Assembly: GCF_040819555.1 (NCBI RefSeq)
Contig: NZ_CP161920.1
Coordinates: 2,851,001 to 2,915,000 of the forward strand
Reading direction: 5' to 3'
DNA from: Nitratireductor sp. GISD-1A_MAKvit
Lineage (GTDB): Bacteria > Pseudomonadota > Alphaproteobacteria > Rhizobiales > Rhizobiaceae
DNA: 64,000 nt
The notes beneath the pieces were generated by a model. The model saw nothing but the letters and a program-made list of their open reading frames with translations, did not search any database and was not told the DNA's origin. Below, one piece after another: positions 45,201-55,205 of the stretch (positions are counted from its first letter, which is position 1; the number at the start of each line of letters is the position of its first letter). The position numbers and the translations under genes were made by a program.

Positions 45201-46128
45201 TGCGATCCTCTGCCCTGCCCGGGGCGGTGCCGTATCCCGAATCGGATAGAAATTCGCCCCGAGTGCTTTCGAATGTCATCGGCACGGTTTCATCGAACCG
45301 GCCTTTTGCATCATAGACCCGGAGCACATATCGGAATTCGCGGCCGCTCTGAGGCGGCATCACCCATGAGGCTTCGCCGTTTACATTGATCGGCAGGATC
45401 TCGACCGGCTTTTTGCTCCAGGCGACATTGTTTTCATAGATGCGAACCTCGGCCCGCGTAATGTAGGCTGGATAGTTCGATGTCGCATAGAAATGAACCG
45501 GTTCGCCCGCACGGAATATGCGCTGCACGGGAACGGTGGATATGTTGAGAAGTGGCTCGGCATCAAGACCGTCGAACTTGACCTGGATATCAACCGAGTT
45601 GAGATCCAGGTCGGTTTTGCGCTGCTTGTCAACGGGACGGGCATCTGGCGATACGCCGAACATCCCCTCATTGGTGATCTGTCCGCTCTCGTCGACCACC
45701 TGTCCATCGACCGAAATGACGAAAGGCAGTCGGGCGCGATCCTCCGGTCCCGCACGTTCGGTGTTTTCGCCGACCCGAAGCTTTCCCACGGAACTGTTTT
45801 CAAGCATTTTTCCGCGCATCGCAGCAGGGCAGGCCACGCCGCCGCACTCTCCGCTGATGTCCAGAAGCGGAGGCAACCCCCCGCCCTTGTAGACGGGGAC
45901 ACCTTCCCCAGGTGCAACCATCGGTGGTCCGCCAACGGTTTCCCGGATCGGGGCACCACCGACAATGCGTGCATTCTGACGCAGCGGTGTGGAGGAAAAC
46001 AATGGAGGCTCGGGGACAGGCTCCGTTCCCTGCATATCTGCTGCCCATAGCGGCCCGACCGGCAGAGTGGCGGAGATCGATAAAAAACTACTCGCGAACA
46101 GAAAGCGGGATCGAGAATATTTCATCAT
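42232..46128 (-). CDS. Large outer-membrane beta-barrel protein, family unknown
   Basis: 1298 residues. A signal peptide (SRFLFASSFLSISATLPVGPLWA) precedes a Pro/Gly-rich stretch, beta-sandwich-like domains (about 150-420; YVLRVYDAKGRFDE, NVPEGYGIVVFD), a central block with PVYGDDSTSVDDAPTNGKFYVRLERGESHVMWGNYKT (about 470-530), and a long C-terminal barrel of alternating aromatic strands (about 640-1298) ending in Phe (VVGKF). The GDDST...WGNYKT block is shared, as far as I recall, with big surface proteins of other bacteria. It is not a TonB receptor: no plug or TonB box is visible. Function unknown; an export or surface-display channel is a guess. Confidence 0.7.
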   Translation of the reverse strand: MMKYSRSRFLFASSFLSISATLPVGPLWAADMQGTEPVPEPPLFSSTPLRQNARIVGGAPIRETVGGPPMVAPGEGVPVYKGGGLPPLLDISGECGGVACPAAMRGKMLENSSVGKLRVGENTERAGPEDRARLPFVISVDGQVVDESGQITNEGMFGVSPDARPVDKQRKTDLDLNSVDIQVKFDGLDAEPLLNISTVPVQRIFRAGEPVHFYATSNYPAYITRAEVRIYENNVAWSKKPVEILPINVNGEASWVMPPQSGREFRYVLRVYDAKGRFDETVPMTFESTRGEFLSDSGYGTAPGRAEDRTAFRNIPVYGGSITVHGKNVPEGYGIVVFDEMVPLDPKGGFVTQRILPPGQHVVDVSIDGGSKAGGLYFSRDVNIPTNDWFYVALADFTVGKRTGDSGIEDARVGEYDKVWNSGRLAFYLRGKIKGKFLLTAAADTGENEIKNLFKDLDARDPRELLRRIDPDKYYPVYGDDSTSVDDAPTNGKFYVRLERGESHVMWGNYKTKISGTRFLQVDRGLYGAEMVMRSSGNTSNGQPKFEATAFAAKPETLPQRDEFLGTGGSAYFLKRQRIVDGSETLHIEYRDKITGRVVERRALTYGEDYTIDYLQGVVILDSPLSSSTVDSGGVRDGAHGGYKAYMVAQYEYRARAGEMENYVYGGRAQTWIKDRVRIGATGIKDATGLSDQTAYGADIRIQRSEDTFVDGEIAYSKGPGFGFSRSTDGGLTLTDTDTAGKEGLSAKAWSLRGQMALKDFRFFGTAGTLGGYYEKKEAGFSSVTEQVNVDERSWGVEAEIPVTANMDVKMTYDDFQNADGRKTSEAEIEVSYALDAYWKATFGVAYSKLHSPSAISSGKSGYDGSRMDAGLRVDYRQDDDNLYYGFVQGTVDRKGSIAKNDRYGVGAEVRLSEKVGAEGEVSWGRSGIGGLAALTYDPTPEDHYYIGYRLDPDRATDGTHGYDLQGRDYGAVVAGVKKRMSDVVSAYSEADYDLFGRRNSLAQRYGVIYTPDVAWTFDAGLEAGNVEDDRVNPDTGKEHADFERYAGSLGVGFKDEELGLNARVRGEARFERSDDETRNRNTYALSAGASMDHDGYGRVLGNVDAVISQTPEGTYYNGDYIEGSLGYAYRPVDHDILNALFRYTYLYNLPGNQQISGKTRSTSGPLQRSHIVSADLTYDLLPWLSVGGKYGMRMGETRARSTDGTKTFGDWKKSSAHLGILRADLHVVKNWDAMLEGRAFYLPEIQSMDYGALAALYRHVGNNFKVGAGYNFGRFSDDLRDLTLDDRGAFLNVVGKF

Positions 46129-46814
46129 GAAATGTCCATTTGTTGTCTGCTGACAAATTCAACGAATTTCTCTGCTTCACGCCTCCAAGCGCTCCGAAAC
46201 TCGGTGTATGCGTACACCCGCTACGGCTGCAGGCCGGAACCGATCCGACCGATCCGTATGTCTGTCTTTTTGGATCTCAAACCGAAACAACCATCGAACC
46301 TGAAATCACTGCGCGCATCACCACGAGATCGAATAAACGCAAGTATAACGAAATATCTAAATAGAGAAAATCAACAGAAATCGCCAATACTTAACTTGAT
46401 AAAATTATATATTTATCAAATTTATATTGAAATAACCAAACCCCGTTGCATTCACCAATTCAGTGACTGTCATCCTTCGCCTCGCTGCAAGCACTCATTT
46501 GACATGAGTTGCGCCTCAACCGCCAAACCCGACATCAGAATAGGGACACGGGCGCAGCTAAGCAGTAGCAACGGGGTATCGTTACGGGACGAAATTGGTA
46601 ACGAGCGCACAGTATCGTACTGTTTTTTCAATATTTTTATCACTTTCTCACGCATACTGCGCGGATCCTCAGGCGCGCCCGCATTCTGTTTCACCGCTCG
46701 AACATGATGTCATCGGCAGCGACGTGTCCGCACACTTCGATTTTTCTCAGATTTCTCGCCACAAATCCCCTTCGGGACGTTATGCTGCAGCTCTTTGGGA
46801 AAGGGGCGTTGCAG
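46129..46814. other. ORF-poor intergenic stretch before mccA, partly AT-rich
   Basis: About 690 bases between the divergent large outer-membrane protein and mccA. Positions about 46315-46445 are strongly AT-rich compared with the rest of the window. It also contains ACAGTATCGTACTGT (46609-46623), a 6-base stem with 3-base loop followed by six T residues, which is either a weak terminator or an operator upstream of mccA. No convincing gene lies here. Confidence 0.5.
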
Positions 46815-48767
<1,953 letters not shown>

Positions 48768-48856
48768 GCTCCAGGCGTGTGATGGTGCCTCGCACTCAGG
48801 CCCCGGACGGTTTCAGACCGGGTCCTGAGCGATCCACCCCCACCGCCTCCACCGCA

Positions 48857-49123
48857 TCAGTGCATCGTCATCCATTCGCGGGCATCGCGCAGTGCTTTTG
48901 CGAGCTGTTGCTTGGACATTCCGGCCGCCAGTTCCGAACGCAGCTCGGCTGCACGTGCAGACCCCTTGATCGCCGCAATGTTGAACCATTTGTGCGCGGC
49001 GACCAGATCGACATCGCAGTCGCGGCCGGTCGCATACATCATTCCAAGTTGAAACAGCACGTCGGCCTGGGTGGACGAACCAGCCGTACCGAAGCCTGCT
49101 TCCTGAACATCGTAACGTGCCAT
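48857..49123 (-). CDS. Small Sel1-repeat protein
   Basis: 88 residues. One Sel1-type helical repeat is visible, QADVLFQLGMMYATGRDCDVDLVAAHKWFNIAAIKGSARAAELRSELA (about 19-66), and a second is partial. Such proteins serve as small protein-binding scaffolds. It is convergent with mccA. An overlapping frame to 48813-49130 in another frame is not credible. Confidence 0.75.
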   Translation of the reverse strand: MARYDVQEAGFGTAGSSTQADVLFQLGMMYATGRDCDVDLVAAHKWFNIAAIKGSARAAELRSELAAGMSKQQLAKALRDAREWMTMH

Positions 49124-49409
49124 AGTTCAAGATCCCTGTTTTCTCCCGAGAGCCTTTTGTTTTGTCCCTTCCGGGCCAGCCCTTCGATGCTTTCGAGAAT
49201 GCAGGGTGCGGCTGAAATCGCCGTTAAATCTTGTGCTTAATTTGAAGAAAACAAAGTTCAAATTTTCGGTAAATGCCTGTTTTTGTTAAGCATCGCAAAG
49301 GCCTGCCAGTCGTGGGTTTTGGACTGCAATGCGGGCTGAAATCTTTAACGGCCGTAGCAAGGTTTCAGTAACCATGCGAAACGCTTTGGCGAAGCATTTC
49401 CTGAAAAGT
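49124..49409. other. Short intergenic region
   Basis: About 285 bases between the Sel1 gene and the ABC ATPase. A stretch of AT-rich sequence (49224-49290) might hold a promoter for the Sel1 gene. I see no gene, repeat or known RNA in it. Confidence 0.4.
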
Positions 49410-50237
49410 CTAGTCCTGAACAAGCCGATCGCGGCGCCCCGGACAGGCAGCTATGGGCACGCAATAAGGCCGCTGCGACGCCTCTTCCTGCCGCACGATG
49501 CATTCGATACCGAACACGTCTTCGATCAGTTCCTGGCGGAATATCTCTTCCACCGGGCCGGAGCCGGCCACTTCGCCTCCGCGAAAGAAGACGATATCGT
49601 CGGCAAAGCGCGCGGCGAGGTTCAGGTCGTGGAGAACGACCACCACCGTCTTTCCCTCCTGCGCGCCAAGACGGCGCACCAGAGCCAGCACCTCCAGAGC
49701 GTGCGCGATATCAAGATGGTTGGTGGGCTCATCCAGCAGGATAACGGGAGACGCCTGCGCCAGAACCATGGCAATCCAGACCCGCTGGAGCTGGCCGCCC
49801 GACAGGGTGCCGATGGCGCGGTCTGCCATGTCGGTGAGATTTGTTTCGCGCAGCGCATTCGTGATCGCTTTGCGGTCTGCTCCGGTGTCAGAGGTGAAAG
49901 CCTTGCGATGCGCGTAGCGACCAAGCGTGACCAGTTGCTCGACCGTCAGTTCATCGGGCGCTGTCGGGCTTTGCGTCAGCATGGCGATTTCGCGGGCAAG
50001 CTCTCTTGCCGGAAGATCGGCAATGGGCCGGTCGCGCAGCAGCACCGAGCCGGCGTCTGCCGGCAAAAGCGCCCGCATGGCGCGGAGCGCGGTTGATTTG
50101 CCGCAGCCATTTGGCCCGCAGAAGGCAGTCAGTCTGCCGGTTCGAATCGAAAGGTTCAGCTCGTTGAAAACACGCTTGCCCGGATAGCCGAGCGCAACGG
50201 AGCGCAGCTCGATCTCATTTCGATGGTCGTCATGCAT
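49410..50237 (-). CDS. Iron-siderophore ABC transporter, ATP-binding protein
   Basis: 275 residues from the ATG at 50237. Walker A GPNGCGKST (about 36-44), signature LSGGQLQRVWIAMVLAQ (about 137-153), Walker B VILLDEPTNHLD and the switch His in VVVLHDLNLAARFAD. This is the FecE/FepC type of ATPase for ferric-siderophore or vitamin B12 uptake. It overlaps the permease upstream by eight bases and is the last gene of the operon. Confidence 0.92.
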   Translation of the reverse strand: MHDDHRNEIELRSVALGYPGKRVFNELNLSIRTGRLTAFCGPNGCGKSTALRAMRALLPADAGSVLLRDRPIADLPARELAREIAMLTQSPTAPDELTVEQLVTLGRYAHRKAFTSDTGADRKAITNALRETNLTDMADRAIGTLSGGQLQRVWIAMVLAQASPVILLDEPTNHLDIAHALEVLALVRRLGAQEGKTVVVVLHDLNLAARFADDIVFFRGGEVAGSGPVEEIFRQELIEDVFGIECIVRQEEASQRPYCVPIAACPGRRDRLVQD

Positions 50238-51273
50238 GAATGCGCCCCGCACGTATGAGAATGAAAAGGAAGTACGGCGCACCGATCATTGCCGTCACCG
50301 CTCCGGCAGGCACCTCAAGCGGGGCGAATAAAGTTCGCACCATCATATCGGCTGCCATGACCATCGCCGCGCCCACCAATGCCGCAGCCAGCATTTGCGT
50401 GCCGGCGCGCCCGGGCAGAATGAGGCGCGCAACATGCGGCGCGATGAGGCCGACAAAGCCGATGGCGCCAGCAAAGGATACGGCGGCAGCCGTGAGGAAA
50501 GCAGCCAGCGCAAACAGCATCAACTGTGTGAAGCGGACCGGCAGGCCGGTTGCCTGTGCACTGAGTTCATCGAGCTGAAGCTGATCCATGCGACGCGAAA
50601 GCAGAAAGGCGATCGGCACGAGCATGAGGAGCGCCACAGTCAGAACCTGAACATCCTGCCACCGCGCCTGATAAACGGAACCGGCCAGCCACATGGTTGC
50701 CTGGCTGGCGCGGTGCACCGGCCCATCGACGAGAAACAGCGTTACGCCGGCCTTTGCCAGCGCGCCGAGTGCCACACCGTAGAGAATGGTGCGCAATGGT
50801 GGCGCATCGGTGCGCAGGGCAAGAAGAATGACGACGCCTGCAAAAAGCATGGCCCCAAGCACGGCTGCCAGTGGCTGCCACATGATGCTGACGACAAGAG
50901 CGTTCGAGCCATTGCTGAACATGAGAAGGAAGACCATCACACCCAGCGCTGCGCCATCGACAATGCCGAGCACGGCGGGTGAGGCCAGCTCGTTGCGCGT
51001 TGCGCGTTGCAGGATGAACCCGGCGAGCGCCAGTGTCACACCGCACAACGCGGCCATCAGGAGCCGCGGCATGCGCAATGACCAGATGATGATCGTATCG
51101 CTGCGCTCCCCTGCTCCCAGAATGGCAAGGACCACGCGGTCGAGCGGCATGCCCGAGCTACCCAGCGCAACACTGGCAAGCCCCAACAGGCAGACCAGCA
51201 CGAGACACGACAGAAGGATCAGCGCCCGCGACGCGGCAGGAGTGGCGGATTGAATAAGGCTTGCTGTTCTCAC
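50230..51273 (-). CDS. Iron-siderophore ABC transporter permease (second subunit)
   Basis: 347 residues, FecCD family with about nine or ten helices. Family marks are RMPRLLMAALCGVTLALAGFILQRATRNELASPAVLGI (about 67-104) and the coupling-helix AIGFVGLIAPHVARLI near 266-281. Inner membrane, paired with the first permease. It overlaps the first permease by four bases (51270-51273) and the ATPase by eight. Confidence 0.92.
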   Translation of the reverse strand: MRTASLIQSATPAASRALILLSCLVLVCLLGLASVALGSSGMPLDRVVLAILGAGERSDTIIIWSLRMPRLLMAALCGVTLALAGFILQRATRNELASPAVLGIVDGAALGVMVFLLMFSNGSNALVVSIMWQPLAAVLGAMLFAGVVILLALRTDAPPLRTILYGVALGALAKAGVTLFLVDGPVHRASQATMWLAGSVYQARWQDVQVLTVALLMLVPIAFLLSRRMDQLQLDELSAQATGLPVRFTQLMLFALAAFLTAAAVSFAGAIGFVGLIAPHVARLILPGRAGTQMLAAALVGAAMVMAADMMVRTLFAPLEVPAGAVTAMIGAPYFLFILIRAGRIHA

Positions 51274-52263
51274 GCAGCGCCCCCGATCCGTTTGCGTTGC
51301 AGCAGATAAAGGAGCACCGGGACACCGACAGCTGCCAGAAGCACACCAACGGGCGCTTCAGACGGATAAATGACAAACCGGGCGGCAATGTCGGCGGCAA
51401 GTGCCAATGCCGCCCCTGTCAGAAAAGATAATGGCGCTAGGTTCCGATGGCTTTGAAAACCAAAGAGCCTCGCAAGATGCGGAGCGGCAAGGCCGATAAA
51501 CGCCACCGGCCCCGGCAACGGAGACAGCCACTCCGGCCAAAAGGGCGGCCAGGACGAGTGCTGCCAGACGAATCCTGAGAACCGGTACCCCCAGTGTTTT
51601 TGCCGTTAAATCGTCTGTAAGCAGTGCATCCAGCATGGGGTGAAGCAGAAAACTGATCAGCGCACACCCGACAATGGCCGGAACCGCCAAGTAGAGAAGA
51701 CTGAACTCCCGATCCGCAAACCCGCCCGAAAGCCAGAAAATCAGTTCCTCCATGGTGCGCTCATCGGCGACCAGGGCGATCTGGATGCCTGAGGACAAAA
51801 ACGCGGCGACGGTGACACCGGCGAGCAGCAAGTAGGATGGAGACGCTATTCCCCCTGCCGAGAAGGCCAGAGAGAAGACAAGGAGCGCGCATAACAGCGC
51901 CCCCAGGCAGGCCGCGGCCGCAATCAGGGTGAGCGAGCTGGTTCCTACGAAGACAACGAGCAGCACCACGGCGAGCCCCGCTCCGGCGTTGATACCCAGA
52001 AGCCCGGGTTCGGCCAACGGATTGCGGCTTGCCGTCTGCAACAGAAGGCCCGAAAGCCCCAACCCGCCGCCAACCACGACGGCGATCAGGGTGCGGGGAA
52101 CGCGCAGCGTGTTGACGATCAGCGCTGCCTGATCCTCTCCCCCTTCCGTCAGGGCGCGCCAGACTTCTGTCGCCGGCGTGAAACGAATGCCGACATGCAG
52201 ACTGACGATCGCCAGCAAGGCAATCAGCGCGAGCAACAGGCAATAGGGTAGAAAGCGCAGCAT
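51270..52263 (-). pseudogene. Iron-siderophore ABC transporter permease (first subunit), +1 frameshift as written
   Basis: FecCD-type permease starting at the ATG 52263 (an upstream TTG at 52281 is less likely). Frame one carries LRVPRTLIAVVVGGGLGLSGLLLQTASRNPLAEPGLLGI and ends at AGVAVSVAG. The last part, PVAFIGLAAPHLARLFGF...LLYLLQRKRIGGAA, lies in the next frame. Removing one base from GGCCCC at 51508-51513 joins VSVAGPVAFIGL, the conserved coupling region, and gives 330 residues. It overlaps the second permease by four bases. Confidence 0.9.
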
Positions 52264-52308
52264 CGATCTCTTCTTCACCAAGGCTGCATTTCAGAAATGG
52301 GAAAGGGA

Positions 52309-52328
52309 TGTCAACTTAAAACTTGACA
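52309..52328. promoter_or_regulatory. Inverted repeat in the iron-transport divergent promoter region
   Basis: TGTCAA, eight bases, TTGACA: a perfect inverted repeat in the 130-base gap between the permease operon and the binding-protein gene. Both halves are also -35-like (TTGACA) elements, one for each direction, so it may overlap two divergent promoters. Binding by an iron regulator (Irr, RirA or Fur type) is a guess from position. Confidence 0.5.
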
Positions 52329-52393
52329 TTGTTACACAGCATTTGTTTGGACGAAGCCTTCGACAGAACGTCGCGCCGAAACAGGAGACCGAA

Positions 52394-53293
52394 ATGCGCT
52401 TCCTTCCACTCTTATCTGCCGCATTGACTGCAATTTTCGCAACCATGGCAAACGCTGCCGAGATCGAGCACTCCATGGGCGTGGCGACGGTTCCGGATGA
52501 ACCGCAGCGCGTCGTTGTTCTCACCAACGAAGGAACCGAAGCGCTGCTGGCACTCGGCGTGAAGCCAGTGGGCGCTGCCAATTCGTGGAACGGCGATCCC
52601 TGGTACCATCATATCTCTGAGAAAATGAGCGGCGTGGAGCCGGTGGGCAAGGAAAGCGCCGTTAATCTGGAACTGATTGCGGCCCTCGAACCCGATCTCA
52701 TTCTGGGAACCAGGATTCGCCATGAGGCGATCTATGAACAGCTTTCGGCAATCGCGCCCACCGTCATCTCGGAGCGGCTACGCGGCGACTGGCGTGAAAA
52801 CTTCGAGCTGTGGGCGAAGGCCGTGAACAAAGCGGAAGAGGGCGAGAACGTGCTTTCGGACTTCGACGCCAGTGTTCAGTCTCTCTCGGATGCATTGGGA
52901 AACAGGGTGAACGAAAAGGTCTCCGTCATCCGCTTCATGCCGGGTCACATCCGCATTTATCAGAAGGATAGTTTTTCCGGTTTTATTCTGGAGAAGATCG
53001 GTTTCAAGCGGCCCGAGAACCAGGATGTCGATAGCTTCGTGCTCAAGGTGGGCAAGGAAAGCATTCCCGACATGGATGGCGACCGCATTTTCTATTTCAC
53101 CTATGAGCCCGGCGATGGCGAGGCGACAAAACTGTCTGAAGAGGTGCTTCAGGATCCGCTCTGGAAAACGCTTTCGGCCGTGAAGGCGGGGAATGTTCAC
53201 GAGGTCGACGACACGATCTGGAACACGGCCGGCGGTGTACTGGCAGCCCGGCTGATGCTGGATGATATCGCCCGCCTCTACGGCCTCGAGTAA
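52394..53293 (+). CDS. Iron-siderophore substrate-binding protein
   Basis: 299 residues from the ATG at 52394, with CAGGAGACCGAA upstream. A signal peptide (RFLPLLSAALTAIFATMANA) precedes a class III periplasmic binding fold: PQRVVVLTNEGTEALLALGVKPVGA, VNLELIAALEPDLILGTRIRHE and the C-terminal WNTAGGVLAARLMLDDIARL. This is the FecB/FepB type that delivers ferric-siderophore to the permease. It is divergent from the rest of the transporter, sharing a short regulatory gap. Confidence 0.9.
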   Translation: MRFLPLLSAALTAIFATMANAAEIEHSMGVATVPDEPQRVVVLTNEGTEALLALGVKPVGAANSWNGDPWYHHISEKMSGVEPVGKESAVNLELIAALEPDLILGTRIRHEAIYEQLSAIAPTVISERLRGDWRENFELWAKAVNKAEEGENVLSDFDASVQSLSDALGNRVNEKVSVIRFMPGHIRIYQKDSFSGFILEKIGFKRPENQDVDSFVLKVGKESIPDMDGDRIFYFTYEPGDGEATKLSEEVLQDPLWKTLSAVKAGNVHEVDDTIWNTAGGVLAARLMLDDIARLYGLE

Positions 53294-53356
53294 TCCGCCC
53301 CCCTCCTGCCGACCCAAAACACTTCCCAGAGGATGCAGGTGCAGAAAGCGGTTGTA

Positions 53357-53376
53357 TTACGTTTACGTTTGCGTAA
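53357..53376. promoter_or_regulatory. TTACGTTTACGTT element upstream of the DUF2147 gene
   Basis: The stretch TTACGTTTACGTTTGCGTAA is a partial palindrome. Its first 13 bases recur, in reverse complement, at 62244-62260 before etfQO. The sequence resembles the ACGTNNACGT-type sites of MerR regulators of branched-chain acid catabolism (LiuR), as I remember them. Confidence 0.4.
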
Positions 53377-53409
53377 GCTGAACTTGCAACATCATCGGGA
53401 GGAAGAGTG

Positions 53410-53754
53410 ATGATTGGCAGACTTGTTCTGAGCAGCGCAGTGCTGCTTGTGGCCGGAGGCATGGCCCTGGCCGACCCCATCGAAGGCAAGTGGAGGACGG
53501 AGTCCGGTGCGACGGCACAGATTGTAGCGTGCGGTGGGTCTTATTGCATCACGTTGAAAAGCGGCAAACACGCCGGCAAGAAGATCGGCACGTTCCAGGC
53601 AGCCGGCGGCAGCAAGTACACCGGCAAGATCACCGACCCGGCCAATGACAAGACCTATTCCGGCAAAGGCACGCTTTCCGGCAACAGTCTCAAGATGGGC
53701 GGATGTGTTCTCGGCGGATTGATTTGCCGCAACCAGACATGGTCGCGTCTTTGA
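53410..53754 (+). CDS. DUF2147 family small exported protein
   Basis: 114 residues from the ATG at 53410, after GGGAGGAAGAGTG. A signal peptide (RLVLSSAVLLVAGGMALA) precedes the DUF2147 beta-barrel-like domain: DPIEGKWRTESGATAQI, GGSYCITLKSGKHAGKKIG, YTGKITDPANDKTYSGKGTL and LKMGGCVLGGLICRNQTWSRL. The domain function is unknown. Four Cys could make two disulfides. Confidence 0.87.
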   Translation: MIGRLVLSSAVLLVAGGMALADPIEGKWRTESGATAQIVACGGSYCITLKSGKHAGKKIGTFQAAGGSKYTGKITDPANDKTYSGKGTLSGNSLKMGGCVLGGLICRNQTWSRL

Positions 53755-53805
53755 AGCGGGCCGAGGCGATATCACCGACCTCCTGACGACAGCAGGCTCC
53801 AGTCA

Positions 53806-53845
53806 GCGCCCTCATGCCTCCCCCCCTGCGGGAGCATGAGGGCGC
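53806..53845. terminator. 12-base perfect hairpin between convergent DUF2147 and lysR genes
   Basis: GCGCCCTCATGC pairs with GCATGAGGGCGC around a 16-base loop. It fills the gap between the two convergent stops and ends at the base before the lysR stop codon. No T-run follows, so it may be a bidirectional transcription block rather than a classic terminator. Confidence 0.5.
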
Positions 53846-54755
53846 TCAATCTGCAATGAGACCTGCACTACGCATCTGTGCGAGAATGATCTCGTGTGCA
53901 CATGATTGAAGCGCGGCTTCGCCCCTATTACCAACAGCAAGCGGCTCGCGACTGCACACGAAATATGGGTACCAGGCAGCACCGAGCCCGTGATTGATCT
54001 GACCAAGCTGTGCGTCGTCTTCTGCCGAAAGAAGCGATTCGGGCACATACCCCCATCCCAGACCGTCACAGATCGCGTCTTTTCCGAGCTCGAAACTGCT
54101 GAGTGCGATGCGCTCGCTTCCCATGGCCTCAAGGTGAAACCGCTCATTCTGCGTGCTGTCGAGATAGGTGATCTGCGGCAGCACGGCGAGATCATCGTCC
54201 GCCACATAGCTCATCGAGTGAAGCGGATGGGTTCTTGCCACCAGCAGTCGCATGCCGATGCGTGCAACAACGCGACTGTAGAGCCCCGGAGCGGGGGCCG
54301 GCGCGGCCTGAAGCAATGAAATAGGCGAGATCGAGCTGCCCTTCCCGAACCAGTTCAGGAAGCACATCGCTTTCGGCATATCGCATGCTGAGGCGCACAT
54401 GGGGCCGTGCCTTTCGGATGGCCCGGATCACGTGACGCCAGAAGTTTTCCGGCAGCACGTCATCACGGCCGATCCGCAACTCCTGTCCGGCGCTCTGCTC
54501 ACCCCGCGCACAACGCTCGATGATGCTGTTTGAAAGCGCGATGATGCGGGCGCAGTCATCGAGGATATGCTCGCCGACCGGCGACAGGGCGAGGCTGTTG
54601 CCGCGCCTGACGAAGAGGTCTGCTCCAAGCTCATCCTCCAGTGCCGCGATTGCCATGCTGACCGTTGAGCGGTTGCGGCCGAGCTGAAGCGCAGCGCCGG
54701 AAATGGACCCCGCGCGCGCCGCAGCCTCGAAATATTCCAGATAATCCAGTCTCAC
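53846..54755 (-). pseudogene. LysR-family regulator, +1 frameshift as written
   Basis: The N-terminal helix-turn-helix is clear: LEYFEAAARAGSISGAALQLGRNRSTVSMAIAALEDELGADLF (about 6-48). The effector domain is in two frames; the second frame carries GLYSRVVARIGMRLLVARTHPLHSMS ... LGWGYVPESLL. Removing one base, most simply from GGGGGCC at 54293-54299, restores 302 residues, a normal LysR length; the exact base is not certain because several short runs occur here. It is divergent from the MdtJI-like pair and likely controls it. Confidence 0.8.
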
Positions 54756-54854
54756 GCCAAAGGCTCTCCGTCAAAAATCCTGTCGCTCAGCGATTTTCCA
54801 TACGAAGAATGGGCGGATATTTCAATCAAGCGACATAAAACTTGTTCTGACAAT

Positions 54855-55205
54855 ATGAGGTCGAAATTGCACTGGTTCTATCTGATCGCTGCGGTCATTG
54901 CAGAAGTCGTCGGAACCACGCTCATGAAATTTCTGGTTTCGGGGGGCGCGCTTCTCCAGGGAACCCTGGCGGCGATCGTGATGATCGGCATCGCCTATCT
55001 CTTTCTGGGACGGGCCACGCTGCGCATCCCGGTTGCGCTGGCCAACGCCTTCTGGGAAGGCCTTGGCATGATCATGATCGCGGTCACCTCTCTCTACCTT
55101 CTCGACGAAACGATCTCGCCGGTTCAGGGCATCGGCATCTTCGTGGCGCTGCTCGGGATCGCTGTCATCAATTATGGCCATTACCGGCAGGGAGAGGAGG
55201 GATGA
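54855..55205 (+). CDS. SMR-family efflux subunit, MdtJ-like
   Basis: 116 residues, four hydrophobic helices. The membrane-embedded Glu is in FYLIAAVIAEVVGTTLMKF (about 8-26), and IPVALANAFWEGLGMIMI and SLYLLDETISPVQ match SMR proteins of the two-component type. Together with the next gene it should form a heterodimeric proton-coupled exporter of cationic compounds, in MdtJI spermidine. It overlaps the next gene by four bases. Confidence 0.88.
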   Translation: MRSKLHWFYLIAAVIAEVVGTTLMKFLVSGGALLQGTLAAIVMIGIAYLFLGRATLRIPVALANAFWEGLGMIMIAVTSLYLLDETISPVQGIGIFVALLGIAVINYGHYRQGEEG

